Origin: Chloroflexota bacterium
GTDB lineage: Bacteria; Chloroflexota; Anaerolineae; Aggregatilineales; J027
Direction of reading: 5' to 3'
NCBI GenBank assembly: GCA_016234595.1
Contig: JACRBG010000050.1
Location: forward strand, 1 to 64,000
DNA: 64,000 nt
Shown: piece after piece, positions 43,146 to 52,231 of the stretch
Layout: the number at the start of each line of letters is the position of its first letter
Position numbering within the stretch: position 1 is the first letter of the stretch
Made by a program: the position numbers and the translations under genes
The notes under the pieces: generated by a model
What the model saw: only the letters and a program-made list of their open reading frames with translations
Databases searched by the model: none
What the model was told of the DNA's origin: nothing

Positions 43146-44531
43146 ATGAACAACAGTAATAACGGACACTCCGCCAATGGGTCAAACGGCCATCACGATG
43201 ATAAGCGCCGTTTATGGCCCGCGCGGAAGAATACAAACGGCAAAGCATCCAATGGCAATGGACCACTTGAGCGGTTGACCCACATCAATTCGGGTACAAC
43301 CCAGTTCCAGCGGCGCTATGCCCATATCGTCGGCTGGGGCATGGCCGTTCCCGAGCGCATCCTGACCAACAATGATCTCGCCGCCATTGTCGAAACCAAT
43401 GACGAATGGATTGTCTCGCGGACTGGTATTTCCGAACGACGTATTGCTGACGAAAAAGAAACTACTGGGCAGCTTGCCCTCAAAGCAGCCCAAGCTGCCC
43501 TTGAGGTCGCCAATATTTTGCCAACCGATATTGATATGATTGTCGTTGCCACCTCCACCCCCGAATTCATTTTCCCCAGTACTGCCAGTCAAATCCAAGG
43601 CTGGCTTGGGGCAAGTAAGGCGGGGGCCTTCGATCTCAGCGCGGCCTGTTCGGGTTTCGTTTATGCAGTAGATATGATGTCCTCCAAAATCCGAGCAGGT
43701 GACATTGAAGTGGCTTTAATCATCGGTGCTGAAACCATGAGCAAGGTTATTGATTGGTCAGATCGAGGCACGTGTATATTGTTTGGTGACGGTGCGGGCG
43801 CGATTATCTTGCAGGCCAGCCGTGAACCGGGTGGTGTCCTGAGCAGCGTGCTTCGTTCGGATGGCTCGGGCTGGGATGCCTTAACCTTACCGACGGTTGG
43901 CAGCACCGATGCCTACCTCCTCGACCAAAAACTTAAAATCGAGGCCGAGGATGGCAAAGAATTCAAAGATAAAGAGGGCCATGGCCCCATGCTGCACCGC
44001 ATTAGCATGAATGGGCGTGAGGTCTTTCGATTTGCCACCCGTGTTGTCAGTGACAGCATCAAAGAGGCCCTCAGATTGGCCGATTTAACGCTCGATGATG
44101 TCACGCTTATTGTGCCACATCAGGCCAATCAGCGGATTATCGAGTCCGCTGCCCGCAGCCTAAAGATCCCCGAAGATCGGCTTTACAGCAACATCAAAAA
44201 ATATGGCAATACCTCGGCGGCATCTATTCCAATTGCCCTGTGTGAAGCCATCGAAGATGAGCGTATCAAACCCGGTGATAATGTCGTGTTTGTTGGGTTT
44301 GGTGGGGGCTTAGCGTGGGCTTCGATGGTCGTAAAATGGGCTGTCATTCCCGAAAAGCGCAACCAAACGATTATGGAAGCGCGTCGTCAAATTACCTACT
44401 GGTATGCTAATCAACGGCGCGGAGTTGTCAAAACATGGCGGCGGGCTTATAACAAGCTGGCGGGTTCAGCAACCCCAAATGCCACCATGGAACATCTCCG
44501 CAAGAAACTTGAACGCAATGATTGGGAATAA
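43146..44531 (+). CDS. fabH: Beta-ketoacyl-ACP synthase III with N- and C-terminal extensions
   Basis: 461 residues against about 320-335 for typical FabH. ATG at 43146 has GAGGTGG six bases upstream. The first ~58 residues are a low-complexity Asn/Ser/Gly/His/Lys segment (MNNSNNGHSANGSNGHHDDK). The thiolase-fold core carries the complete triad: Cys168 in LSAACSGFVYAV, His325 in VPHQANQRI, and Asn355 in YGNTSAASIPIAL. About 63 residues follow the usual end (AVIPEKRNQTIMEARRQITY, then WYANQRRGVVKTWRRAYN and MEHLRKKLERNDWE), a basic and helical tail. It condenses acetyl-CoA with malonyl-ACP to start fatty-acid synthesis. The basic tail might bind membrane or ACP (inference). Confidence 0.93.
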   Translation: MNNSNNGHSANGSNGHHDDKRRLWPARKNTNGKASNGNGPLERLTHINSGTTQFQRRYAHIVGWGMAVPERILTNNDLAAIVETNDEWIVSRTGISERRIADEKETTGQLALKAAQAALEVANILPTDIDMIVVATSTPEFIFPSTASQIQGWLGASKAGAFDLSAACSGFVYAVDMMSSKIRAGDIEVALIIGAETMSKVIDWSDRGTCILFGDGAGAIILQASREPGGVLSSVLRSDGSGWDALTLPTVGSTDAYLLDQKLKIEAEDGKEFKDKEGHGPMLHRISMNGREVFRFATRVVSDSIKEALRLADLTLDDVTLIVPHQANQRIIESAARSLKIPEDRLYSNIKKYGNTSAASIPIALCEAIEDERIKPGDNVVFVGFGGGLAWASMVVKWAVIPEKRNQTIMEARRQITYWYANQRRGVVKTWRRAYNKLAGSATPNATMEHLRKKLERNDWE

Positions 44532-44558
44532 TCATTCCTACTTCCACTAGAATCTAAC

Positions 44559-44585
44559 AAGGGCGTTGAAGCGCCCTTTTTTATT
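44559..44585 (+). terminator. Intrinsic terminator of the fabF-fabH unit
   Basis: AAGGGCG (44559-44565) pairs with CGCCCTT (44572-44578) across a six-base loop, followed by TTTTTT. Confidence 0.85.
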
Positions 44586-44656
44586 TTCCTCTCTAAATTT
44601 GTGAACCTCTAGCTCAATGGAACAGTAGTTCCGGCAAAAATCATAGGAGCATCATA

Positions 44657-44992
44657 ATGTCTGATTTTCCAATGCAGATGGATAATTTCTTTATATGTTT
44701 TCTACGCAAAGGGCCGCTTTGGACAGGTGAGCCAAGTCCAGAGTTAGAGGAGCGCCAAACCCATCATCTAGCCTATCTCACCCATATTTTCCTTGAAGGG
44801 AAAACGCTGGTGCATGGCCCCACGGGAGACCCAACCGGCAATATACGTGGCATTATCATTTTTAAGACGTCGACCCTTGAAGAAGCCCAAGCCTTAGCAT
44901 CCCAAGACCCTCACGTGAAAATCGGGCACTTGATTGCTGAAATCATGCCATGGTGGGTGGGCAAAGGCTATTTAAGAGGCAAAGACGAGTAG
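44657..44992 (+). CDS. YCII-domain protein
   Basis: 111 residues, ATG at 44657 with AGGAGCA upstream. The sequence FFICFLRKGPLWTGEPSPEL, HHLAYLTHIFLEGKTLVHGP, IFKTSTLEEAQALASQDPHV matches the YCII family, including the conserved His in the HLAYL segment and the acidic SxDPxV motif. YCII proteins are small dimeric alpha-beta folds; some act in halogenated-aromatic breakdown, but most are uncharacterised. It stands alone between two terminators, so it is a single-gene unit. Confidence 0.85.
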   Translation: MSDFPMQMDNFFICFLRKGPLWTGEPSPELEERQTHHLAYLTHIFLEGKTLVHGPTGDPTGNIRGIIIFKTSTLEEAQALASQDPHVKIGHLIAEIMPWWVGKGYLRGKDE

Positions 44993-45000
44993 GGTAAATA

Positions 45001-45028
45001 AAAAACCCGGCCTGTTCACCGGGGTTTA
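45001..45028. terminator. Bidirectional terminator between the YCII gene and sppA
   Basis: AAAAACCCGG (45001-45010) pairs with CCGGGGTTT (45019-45027) with one bulge, with A- and T-rich flanks. Confidence 0.65.
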
Positions 45029-45035
45029 TAACCGA

Positions 45036-46175
45036 TCAGCGATCAAGCCCCAAAGACTGGCTTTGTCCACCATCATACGGGCCTAAATAGCGATATTGCA
45101 GGGGCGCTTGTTGTAGACTGTCTAACAATTCTTGAGTGGTTGGAACATGGAAGTAACCCTTCGATAATCCCTCAGCGGCACTGTAACCTGTCCCGCTCAA
45201 AATATTGAGGAAGTCAAAGGCAAATGGATATTCTTGAACTCGATAATCGGTCATCTGGGCCAAATCTGCCGCCCGTTGAATCGCATCTTCCTCGTAGCCA
45301 ATGCCATCTACTAAGCCGCGATCCTTGGCCTCACTGGCTACCCATACCCGCCCCGTTGCCAATTCACGCACCTCGTCCTCAGTCAGGGTTGACCCCGGGC
45401 GGCTTGCGACAGCCTGAATAAAATTGGTCAATAGGATTTCGCTCTGGCTCCGCCAATATTGTTCTTCTTCAGGCGTCAGCGGGCGGAACATGCTGCCAAA
45501 ATCTTTATTTTCACCTGTCGCAATAGTCTGGACATCAATCCCCAAGTCATCTAGTAACTCTTGAGCGTTAAAAAACGTGGAAATGACACCGATACTACCG
45601 ACGAGTGAACTGCGTGTGGCCCATATTTCGGTGGCAGCGCTTGAAATATAGAGGCATCCTGAAGCACACAACCCTTGCACCGACACCACAATAGGTTTCT
45701 TACTTCGAAGTTTTTCAACTTCATGCCAGATGGTATCACTGGGGTCAACCCCGCCACCGGGGCTATTGGCGCGAATCACAATCGCCTTAACATCGTCATT
45801 GTCTTCCATCCACTTAATCTGCTCACGCAAATAGCCTGTGGAAGCACTGAAAGCATTATCCCCACCAATAATTGGCCCATTCAGTTCAATCACCCCGACC
45901 GCAGGCCCTGTTTCTTGGTTAGTTTCCAAACGATTAGCCCATGCCGATAGACCAGCAAATGAAAACAAACAGACACAGGCACATAAACATATAGGCGTCG
46001 CCATACCTACAATGGTCGAAAGCAGCACCCACATGGCTGTGCGATTAACTACTGAAGCATCCCCTTTATTTTTCTTGGTCGGGGGTGGTTGTATCGGGGG
46101 GGGTGGGAAAAATTGTCCACTCGCAAAATTTCCGCGTTGGGGGTCGTTTGACGGGAAGGGTGGCATATCCGACAT
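45036..46175 (-). CDS. sppA: Signal peptide peptidase SppA (S49 family)
   Basis: 379 residues, ATG at 46175 with AGGAGAGG upstream. A Pro-rich cytoplasmic N-terminus (FFPPPPIQPPPTKKNKGD) leads into a Cys-rich transmembrane helix (AMWVLLSTIVGMATPICLCA, CVCLFSFAG). The catalytic domain has VIRANSPGGGVDPSD, the Ser in VQGLCASGCLYISSAA, GSIGVIS, and the Lys in GENKDFGSMFRPLTPEE, i.e. the Ser/Lys dyad of S49 peptidases. It cleaves leftover signal peptides in the membrane. The active-site flank differs from the common ASGGYY (here ASGCLY). A single copy of the domain makes it the shorter Gram-positive-type enzyme. Confidence 0.92.
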   Translation of the reverse strand: MSDMPPFPSNDPQRGNFASGQFFPPPPIQPPPTKKNKGDASVVNRTAMWVLLSTIVGMATPICLCACVCLFSFAGLSAWANRLETNQETGPAVGVIELNGPIIGGDNAFSASTGYLREQIKWMEDNDDVKAIVIRANSPGGGVDPSDTIWHEVEKLRSKKPIVVSVQGLCASGCLYISSAATEIWATRSSLVGSIGVISTFFNAQELLDDLGIDVQTIATGENKDFGSMFRPLTPEEEQYWRSQSEILLTNFIQAVASRPGSTLTEDEVRELATGRVWVASEAKDRGLVDGIGYEEDAIQRAADLAQMTDYRVQEYPFAFDFLNILSGTGYSAAEGLSKGYFHVPTTQELLDSLQQAPLQYRYLGPYDGGQSQSLGLDR

Positions 46176-46204
46176 AACGCTACATCCTCTCCTAAAATCA
46201 ACAT

Positions 46205-46229
46205 TAAAAAAAGGGAAGCCATGCCTCCC
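46205..46229 (-). terminator. Terminator after tyrS
   Basis: On the minus strand GGGAGGC (46229-46223), loop ATG, GCTTCCC (46219-46213) are followed by seven T's. One G-T pair is in the stem. Confidence 0.8.
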
Positions 46230-46254
46230 TATTGTAGGTTACTTTTCTTTAGGT

Positions 46255-47502
46255 CTAGCCTTTGACAATCCGTACAAAGTGGCGTTTGCCATACTGCAAC
46301 ACGGTGGGAAGTTCAGACAATTGCACTACTTCATCGGCATCGGTTACTTTTTCACTATCACGCCGCACGCCCCCGCCTTGAATTTGACGTTTAGCATCAC
46401 CCTTACTCTTGCAAAGGCCTGTCGCCACGAGTAAATCTACTAGGCTCGTGTCAGCCGTGATGGCATGTTCGGCAATATCCTCAGGAATCCCACCTTCTTG
46501 CATCGCCGTGCGTGAAAACTCACGACCCTGCAAGGCCGCTTCCCGTCCATGAAAAATCGTCGTGATATCTAACGCCATCCCTGCCTTAACTTCTTGCGGT
46601 TCTACTTCACCCCGACTAATCCGAGCCATCATGTCGTCCACATCTTCTTGGCTCCACCCCAACAACAATTTGAAGTAAAGGGGCATAGCAAAATCGGGGA
46701 GTTTCATCAGGCTGGTATACATCTGGCCGGATTCACTCAGCAGTGGAATGTGATTGCCCTTGCTCTTGCTCATCTTCACAACGCCATCCGTACCGGGCAA
46801 ACTCTCCCCCATGGCGATCACAATTTGGGGAGCAACCCCTAATTTGGACATCAGTTGGCGGCCTGCCATCAGGTTAAATAATTGATCTTGTCCACCTACC
46901 TGAACATCCGCCTTAAGACCAATGGGGTCATACCCCTGCATCAATGGGTAGAAAAATTCATGTAAATAGATGGGATTGCCTGCCTCAAGCCGATTGCTAA
47001 AGCCTTCTCGCGCTAAAAACTGTTGCACAGTAAAATGCTGGGCAAGTTTAATCACATCCAAAAACCCTAGCTCCGCTAACCACTCGCTGTTATGTCGGAC
47101 TTCGGTCTTCTCAGCATCAAGGATTTTAAAAGCCTGAGCTTGATAGGTCTGGGCATTTTCAGCTACTTTTTCAGGCGTCAAAATATCCCGCGCTTTAGTA
47201 TCGTCGGGGTCGCCAATCAGTGAGGTAAATGAACCAATCAAGAAAATGACATGATGCCCAAATTCCTGAAATTGGCGCAGTTTACGCATCGTAATGGTAT
47301 GGCCGAGGTGCAAATCGGTGGTACGGGGGTCATAACCGCAATAGACCCGTAGTGGACGCCCTTCACGTTCAGCCTGAATCAGCCGTTCGCGCAGTTCTCG
47401 GCGCATGATGTCACGGGTTTGGTCATCACCATAGCCCGTATTGCTCATCAGTACATCCACTTGCTCATCTATTGAAACGCGGACTTGTGTGTTCCCCGTC
47501 AT
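46255..47502 (-). CDS. tyrS: Tyrosyl-tRNA synthetase
   Basis: 415 residues, ATG at 47502 with GGAGGAA upstream. Class I motifs are HLGH in DPRTTDLHLGHTITMRKLRQ and KMSKS in DGVVKMSKSKGNHIPL. GGQDQLFNLMAGRQLMSKLG and a C-terminal S4 RNA-binding domain (LLVATGLCKSKGDAKRQIQG, GVRRDSEKV) complete the enzyme. It charges tRNA-Tyr. The form with HLGH and this length is the TyrZ-like bacterial type. The 5' leader is short and shows no T-box. Confidence 0.96.
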   Translation of the reverse strand: MTGNTQVRVSIDEQVDVLMSNTGYGDDQTRDIMRRELRERLIQAEREGRPLRVYCGYDPRTTDLHLGHTITMRKLRQFQEFGHHVIFLIGSFTSLIGDPDDTKARDILTPEKVAENAQTYQAQAFKILDAEKTEVRHNSEWLAELGFLDVIKLAQHFTVQQFLAREGFSNRLEAGNPIYLHEFFYPLMQGYDPIGLKADVQVGGQDQLFNLMAGRQLMSKLGVAPQIVIAMGESLPGTDGVVKMSKSKGNHIPLLSESGQMYTSLMKLPDFAMPLYFKLLLGWSQEDVDDMMARISRGEVEPQEVKAGMALDITTIFHGREAALQGREFSRTAMQEGGIPEDIAEHAITADTSLVDLLVATGLCKSKGDAKRQIQGGGVRRDSEKVTDADEVVQLSELPTVLQYGKRHFVRIVKG

Positions 47503-47541
47503 TGTACAAATTTCCTCCGATTGGAAGCGGCTAATGTGGTG

Positions 47542-47550
47542 ATTATAGCA
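47542..47550 (-). promoter_or_regulatory. Extended −10 promoter of tyrS
   Basis: Minus-strand TGCTATAAT (47550-47542) is a TGnTATAAT element about 40 bp before the tyrS ATG. Confidence 0.6.
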
Positions 47551-47591
47551 CAGGGAAAAGCAGTTTTGAGGTTTGAAATAGGCTGGGTTGG

Positions 47592-48530
47592 TTAGTCTTG
47601 TTGTGGCGACAAGCGGCGGTAAATTTGAGTAGCAATATGACGCACAAAACGATCGGTATCTTCAATGGCAATAGTGCTTGCCATAAGTCCTTCAGTTGGG
47701 TCAATCGCCGCTATGCCCATCAGTGCATAGGCTCGCACCGATGATTTAGCTTTTGGCAAAATATTCAATAGTGGCAGCAAGGCGGGCTGACCAATTTTGA
47801 CTAGGGCCGCGATTTCAACATCGGGGCGGTTGGAATCCCCTGAAGCATCATTCCCAGCCATCAAGTGGGCATGTTGACTGGAAAGATCATTGATCTCAAG
47901 TCCAAAATCAATTGTGTGCGTCTCACAGTCCTCAATTAGTGCCAACAAAATATCTGGAACTGCCCGTGCATCACCAATCTCGCCCAACGCCCATACCGCC
48001 ATATGACGTATCATATCTTGATGGGCCTTTACTAATCGGATTAAGGGCTCAACCGCTTGTTTGGCCCGCAATTTACCTAAAGTTGTCACTGTCCGTACCA
48101 CAACCTGTTTGTCGGGGTCTTCAAGTGTCTCAATCAACACATCAACTGATTTTGCGTCCGCAATTGCCCCCAGCCCCTCAGCCGCCAATGCCCGGACCCG
48201 ACTATTCGAGTCACGCAAGGCATTTTGCAGAGCCTCCGATGCCTTCAAGCCACCAATTGTCCCCAAGATTTTCGCTGCCCCAGTCCGCAATAAATCATCA
48301 CCTTCCTGCAAAGCGGTAATCAGGTCGTTCGTGGCAGGCTCACCCATCATGGTAAGGGCATTGACCGCCGCCGTACGGAGCATAACCGCGTCATCCGATA
48401 AAGCGGTGATTAAAGGTTGAATGGCGCGGGCATCACGACTTTTGCCGAGCGCTTGAATCGCCATCATACGTTCGCCAACGGTTGGGGCCTGCAAATTGGT
48501 GATTAGGTGTTCCATATCCAAATCATTCAT
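47592..48530 (-). CDS. HEAT-repeat protein
   Basis: 312 residues made of PBS-lyase-type HEAT repeats: RMMAIQALGKSRDARAIQPL, AVNALTMMGEPATNDLITAL, GAAKILGTIGGLKASEALQN, VRALAAEGLGAIADAKSVDV, and MAVWALGEIGDARAVPDILL among others, at least seven units. No catalytic domain or signal is seen. Such proteins are binding scaffolds; some aid phycobilin attachment in cyanobacteria, which is not implied here. The start is ATG at 48530 or the in-frame ATG at 48515; neither has a clear ribosome binding site. It stands alone, upstream of tyrS by about 90 bp on the same strand. Confidence 0.85.
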   Translation of the reverse strand: MNDLDMEHLITNLQAPTVGERMMAIQALGKSRDARAIQPLITALSDDAVMLRTAAVNALTMMGEPATNDLITALQEGDDLLRTGAAKILGTIGGLKASEALQNALRDSNSRVRALAAEGLGAIADAKSVDVLIETLEDPDKQVVVRTVTTLGKLRAKQAVEPLIRLVKAHQDMIRHMAVWALGEIGDARAVPDILLALIEDCETHTIDFGLEINDLSSQHAHLMAGNDASGDSNRPDVEIAALVKIGQPALLPLLNILPKAKSSVRAYALMGIAAIDPTEGLMASTIAIEDTDRFVRHIATQIYRRLSPQQD

Positions 48531-48679
48531 TCATCACAGTACTCAATACTAATAATTGCATCTATAACTCAATTTATCATTCTCGCTGAATCTGTAAAAC
48601 AATACCAGCCAAAAATGTAAATTTGGGCAGATTGAAACCAAACTAAAACGGTTTCCTAACGGCCTATGCGCCACCACTA

Positions 48680-48708
48680 TTGAGATTCACGGGTCTGTCG
48701 CCTATAAT
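48680..48708 (+). promoter_or_regulatory. Sigma70-type promoter of alaS
   Basis: TTGAGA at 48680-48685, a 17-base spacer and TATAAT at 48703-48708. The leader of about 40 bases has no T-box or other known riboregulator. Confidence 0.7.
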
Positions 48709-48754
48709 CGAGTATGTTCGTTTCAAACATTTTCGTTTATAGGAAAACCCTCTA

Positions 48755-51436
48755 ATGAAACAGATGACCAGCGCCGAGATTCGGGCGGCGTTTCTGGAAT
48801 TTTTTGAAGAAAATAGTCACAAAGTGGTGGCTTCTTCATCGCTTGTCCCGGGCAATGACCCCACGCTCTTATTCACCAACGCCGGGATGGTCCAGTTTAA
48901 AGATGTTTTTTTGGGCATGGAATCACGCGATTATCGGCGTGCCACCACTTCCCAAAAAGTGATGCGGGTCAGCGGTAAACACAACGACCTTGATAATGTT
49001 GGCCCAAGTCCACGCCACCACACTTTTTTTGAAATGCTGGGCAACTTCTCGTTCGGTGATTATTTCAAACGCGAAGCTTGCCAATTTGCCTATACGCTGG
49101 TGACACAAGTCTATGGTATGGCCCCGGAACGACTTTATTACACTGTACATCGGGACGACCAAGAAGCCTATGATATTTGGGTCAATGTGGTGGGTGTACC
49201 TGCCGACCACGTGTGCCTGTTAGGCGACAAAGATAATTTCTGGATGATGGGCGACACTGGCCCATGTGGCTACACCTCAGAAATCCACTGGGATAAATTC
49301 CCTGAACATGGCACCGAAGGCGCTCAAGCTTCATTTGATGCCGATGACGGGCGCTTTCTGGAATTTTGGAACTTGGTGTTTATGCAATTCAATGCCCAAC
49401 CAGACGGCACTCGCGTTCCCCTACCCAAGACAGGGGTAGATACTGGGCTTGGTTTTGAACGCATTGTGTCTATCTTGCAGGGCAAAGACAATAACTATGA
49501 CACCGATTTGTTTATGCCCATTATCCGTGCCACCCAAGAAATGACCGGTCACACCGACGCCGAGCGACAGGCCAACCACATTCCCTATCGTGTCATTGCC
49601 GACCATCTACGGGCAGCTTGTTTTATGATTGCGGATGGTGTGCGCCCCGGCACCCAAGGACGTGATTACGTCTGCCGTATGGTCTTGCGCCGAGCGATGC
49701 GTTTTGGCAAAAAGTTACCTTTCGATACTCCCACCTACCTAGCCGATTTATCGAGTGTAGTTGTGGCAAATTTTGGGGAGGCCTATCCCGAACTTAAAGA
49801 CCAGCGCGAAACCATCTATCGCACCATCGCCACCGAAGAAAATCGTTTCCTTCGCACCATGGATCGCGGCCTAAACGAACTCGAAGCCACGCTGGATACC
49901 CTGCCAGCAGGTGGTACATTGGACGGCGAACGGGCCTTTTATCTACATGCTACGCTTGGCCTACCTTTCGAAGTCACCCGTGACGTGGTGGTCGAACACG
50001 GCTATCAAATTGATGAGGTTGGTTTTAAAGCCGCCCAAGAACAACACGCTACGGTTTCGAGCAAGGGCAATTTCTTTGGGGATATTGATGTCGCCGAAGC
50101 CTACAGTCGTGCCCTCGAAGCACTGCGCCGGGATGGATTCACCGAAGTCGTCCATGACCTTTATGGGGCCTATTCGCAAGAGGTTAATCTAGTCGCCCTC
50201 TTGCAAAGTGGTCAACCCGTCGGGTCTGCGACGGTTGGAGATCGGGTCGAGGTTGTTTTGGATCGCACCCCCTTCTATGTCGAAAGTGGCGGTCAGGTCA
50301 GCGACACGGGCATTATCGAAGGCGACGGTTGGCTGATTGATATTGAAGATGTCCGCCGACCTGTGGGGGGTTTAATTATTCACATCGGTGAAGTCGTACA
50401 GGGAACGGTTCAATCTGGCGTACCCTGTGTCGCTAGCATTGATGTCGAACGCCGTACCGATATTATGCGCAACCACACCGCGACCCACCTGCTCCATGCT
50501 GCCCTCCGCAATCGGCTTGGCACCCACGTTCAGCAGCGCGGTTCATTGGTCGCCCCTAATCGTCTACGTTTCGACTTCAGCCACGACGCGGCTTTGACCT
50601 TTGATGAATTGAATGACGTGCAGCGCGAGGTCAATCAACAAATTCTTGCCAACTTACCTGTCACCGCGGTCTGGAAAACGCTCAATGCTGCCAAAGCCGA
50701 AGGCGCGATGGCCTTGTTTGGCGAAAAATATGGGGATCAAGTACGTACCATCACCATAGGTAACGATGGCAAACGTTTCAGCTATGAACTTTGTGGCGGC
50801 AATCATATCAGTAATACGGCGGTGATTGGCTCGTTTATCATCGTCCAAGAAGGCGCAATTGCTCAAGGTATCCGTCGGGTTGAGGCCATTACAGGCACAC
50901 AAGCCTCGATGTATACCGCCCATCGCCTGAACATGGTCAACGAACTGGCCCATCAATTACAAACTTCATCCGAAGCCATTACGGATCGTGTGGGTGCTCT
51001 GCAAACCCAGATTAAGCAGCAGCAGCAAGAAATTACCGACTTGCGGGATCGCCTAGCACGAGCTGAATTTAAAGACTTGCTCTCCAACACGCAGCAGTTT
51101 CATAATGTGCACGTGTTAGTCAGCCGTGTCAGCCCCACATCGCCCGAAACCCTACGTCATATGACGGACTGGTTCCGCGATGCCATCCCCACAAACGGAG
51201 TGGTGGTCTTGGGTATGATTGCCGAAAATGGCAAGCCGCAGTTGATTGCCGCTGTCACCAAAGATTTGACCAAGCGTGTCCATGCAGGCAATGTGATCAA
51301 AGAGATCGCGGCGATTATCGGCGGTGGCGGGGGTGGGCGCGATAATCTCGCCCAAGCAGGTGGCAAAGATGCTACACGCTTGGATGATGCCCTTGCCCGT
51401 GCCAGCGAACTCGTCGCTGAACTATTATCGAAATAA
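48755..51436 (+). CDS. alaS: Alanyl-tRNA synthetase
   Basis: 893 residues, a complete class II enzyme. ATG at 48755 has AGGAAA ten bases upstream. Parts in order: catalytic domain (PTLLFTNAGMVQFKDVFLGM, KHNDLDNVGPSPRHHTFFEM, GNFSFGDYF); tRNA-recognition region; editing domain with zinc ligands in MRNHTATHLLHAALR and ELCGGNHISNTA; and the C-Ala/DHHA1 domain ending in GGGGGGRDNLAQAGGKD. It charges and proofreads tRNA-Ala. It leads a plus-strand run with a GNAT protein, a baseplate-J-like protein, ruvX and mltG; alaS, ruvX and mltG are neighbours in many bacteria. Confidence 0.97.
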   Translation: MKQMTSAEIRAAFLEFFEENSHKVVASSSLVPGNDPTLLFTNAGMVQFKDVFLGMESRDYRRATTSQKVMRVSGKHNDLDNVGPSPRHHTFFEMLGNFSFGDYFKREACQFAYTLVTQVYGMAPERLYYTVHRDDQEAYDIWVNVVGVPADHVCLLGDKDNFWMMGDTGPCGYTSEIHWDKFPEHGTEGAQASFDADDGRFLEFWNLVFMQFNAQPDGTRVPLPKTGVDTGLGFERIVSILQGKDNNYDTDLFMPIIRATQEMTGHTDAERQANHIPYRVIADHLRAACFMIADGVRPGTQGRDYVCRMVLRRAMRFGKKLPFDTPTYLADLSSVVVANFGEAYPELKDQRETIYRTIATEENRFLRTMDRGLNELEATLDTLPAGGTLDGERAFYLHATLGLPFEVTRDVVVEHGYQIDEVGFKAAQEQHATVSSKGNFFGDIDVAEAYSRALEALRRDGFTEVVHDLYGAYSQEVNLVALLQSGQPVGSATVGDRVEVVLDRTPFYVESGGQVSDTGIIEGDGWLIDIEDVRRPVGGLIIHIGEVVQGTVQSGVPCVASIDVERRTDIMRNHTATHLLHAALRNRLGTHVQQRGSLVAPNRLRFDFSHDAALTFDELNDVQREVNQQILANLPVTAVWKTLNAAKAEGAMALFGEKYGDQVRTITIGNDGKRFSYELCGGNHISNTAVIGSFIIVQEGAIAQGIRRVEAITGTQASMYTAHRLNMVNELAHQLQTSSEAITDRVGALQTQIKQQQQEITDLRDRLARAEFKDLLSNTQQFHNVHVLVSRVSPTSPETLRHMTDWFRDAIPTNGVVVLGMIAENGKPQLIAAVTKDLTKRVHAGNVIKEIAAIIGGGGGGRDNLAQAGGKDATRLDDALARASELVAELLSK

Positions 51437-51481
51437 TACCTGATTGGGGCGGACACACCCGTTCGCCCTTGTTTTGATTAA

Positions 51482-52231
51482 ATGGGAGTCGTATTGACAC
51501 TGGTAAATCGTTGGGCCGCGGATGCGTTTCTCAAATCCTACACAGAGATTTTCGCCGCCATCTATGATACGACCACCAGCAATTTAGGGGCGGTGCAAGT
51601 GGCCTATTATGGCGATACTGAGGTTGCTTCGTTCGAACTCGAGTTTTTCGCAGTAGATGCCGAGCCCGCGGCAGTGGTTGAAGCCGTGCGATCCTATCCC
51701 ATCCAACCGCATGAAACCTATGTGTTAAACGTGGCCCAGCCCAATGAAACGCCGGACACCACCTATACGCGGTTAGGTTTTCAGTACAAACGCACTTACC
51801 CCCTTTATGGGATTGAGCATCCGGCAGCATTGGATGTCGGTAAAATCGCCGTATTTGAAGTCAAGCGCCCTGCCCAAGCCATGTATGTCAACGAAACCCA
51901 TATGCAGCACGAGCCCATGCCTGTACATATTGTGGGCGAACCCAACATCCGCCAATTTTTCGCCAAAATAGATGGGCAGGCCGTTGGCTGGATACAACTC
52001 ATTCAGACCGTGCCGAATATTGCCTATATCAACAATCTATACACCCTGCCAGATTTTCGGCGGCGTGGCGTGGCCGGGGCATTGCTCAATCGTGTCCATC
52101 AAGTATGTACCGAGGATGGCATCACCCAGATATTGTTGGTTCCATCCGAGATGGCACAACATTTCTACACTACCCATGGCTATCAGCCTTTGCTTTATTT
52201 CAGCGTTTGGCGACCAGCGGAGCAGTTATAA
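51482..52231 (+). CDS. GNAT-family acetyltransferase
   Basis: 249 residues from ATG at 51482; TTG at 51494 with GGGAG five bases upstream is a better-supported start (245 residues). The C-terminal third is a GNAT fold with the acetyl-CoA loop YINNLYTLPDFRRRGVAGAL, LNRVHQVC and FYTTHGYQPLLYFSVW. The N-terminal part, with YKRTYPLYGIEHPAALDVGK and FEVKRPAQAMYVNETHM, resembles a degenerate second GNAT domain. Substrate unknown. It starts 45 bp after alaS and its stop overlaps the next start by one base, so it belongs to that operon. Confidence 0.82.
   Translation: MGVVLTLVNRWAADAFLKSYTEIFAAIYDTTTSNLGAVQVAYYGDTEVASFELEFFAVDAEPAAVVEAVRSYPIQPHETYVLNVAQPNETPDTTYTRLGFQYKRTYPLYGIEHPAALDVGKIAVFEVKRPAQAMYVNETHMQHEPMPVHIVGEPNIRQFFAKIDGQAVGWIQLIQTVPNIAYINNLYTLPDFRRRGVAGALLNRVHQVCTEDGITQILLVPSEMAQHFYTTHGYQPLLYFSVWRPAEQL

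Noticed and set aside
48709-48754. T-box leader for alaS
   Set aside because: The leader is only about 40 bases and has no T-box sequence or antiterminator structure.
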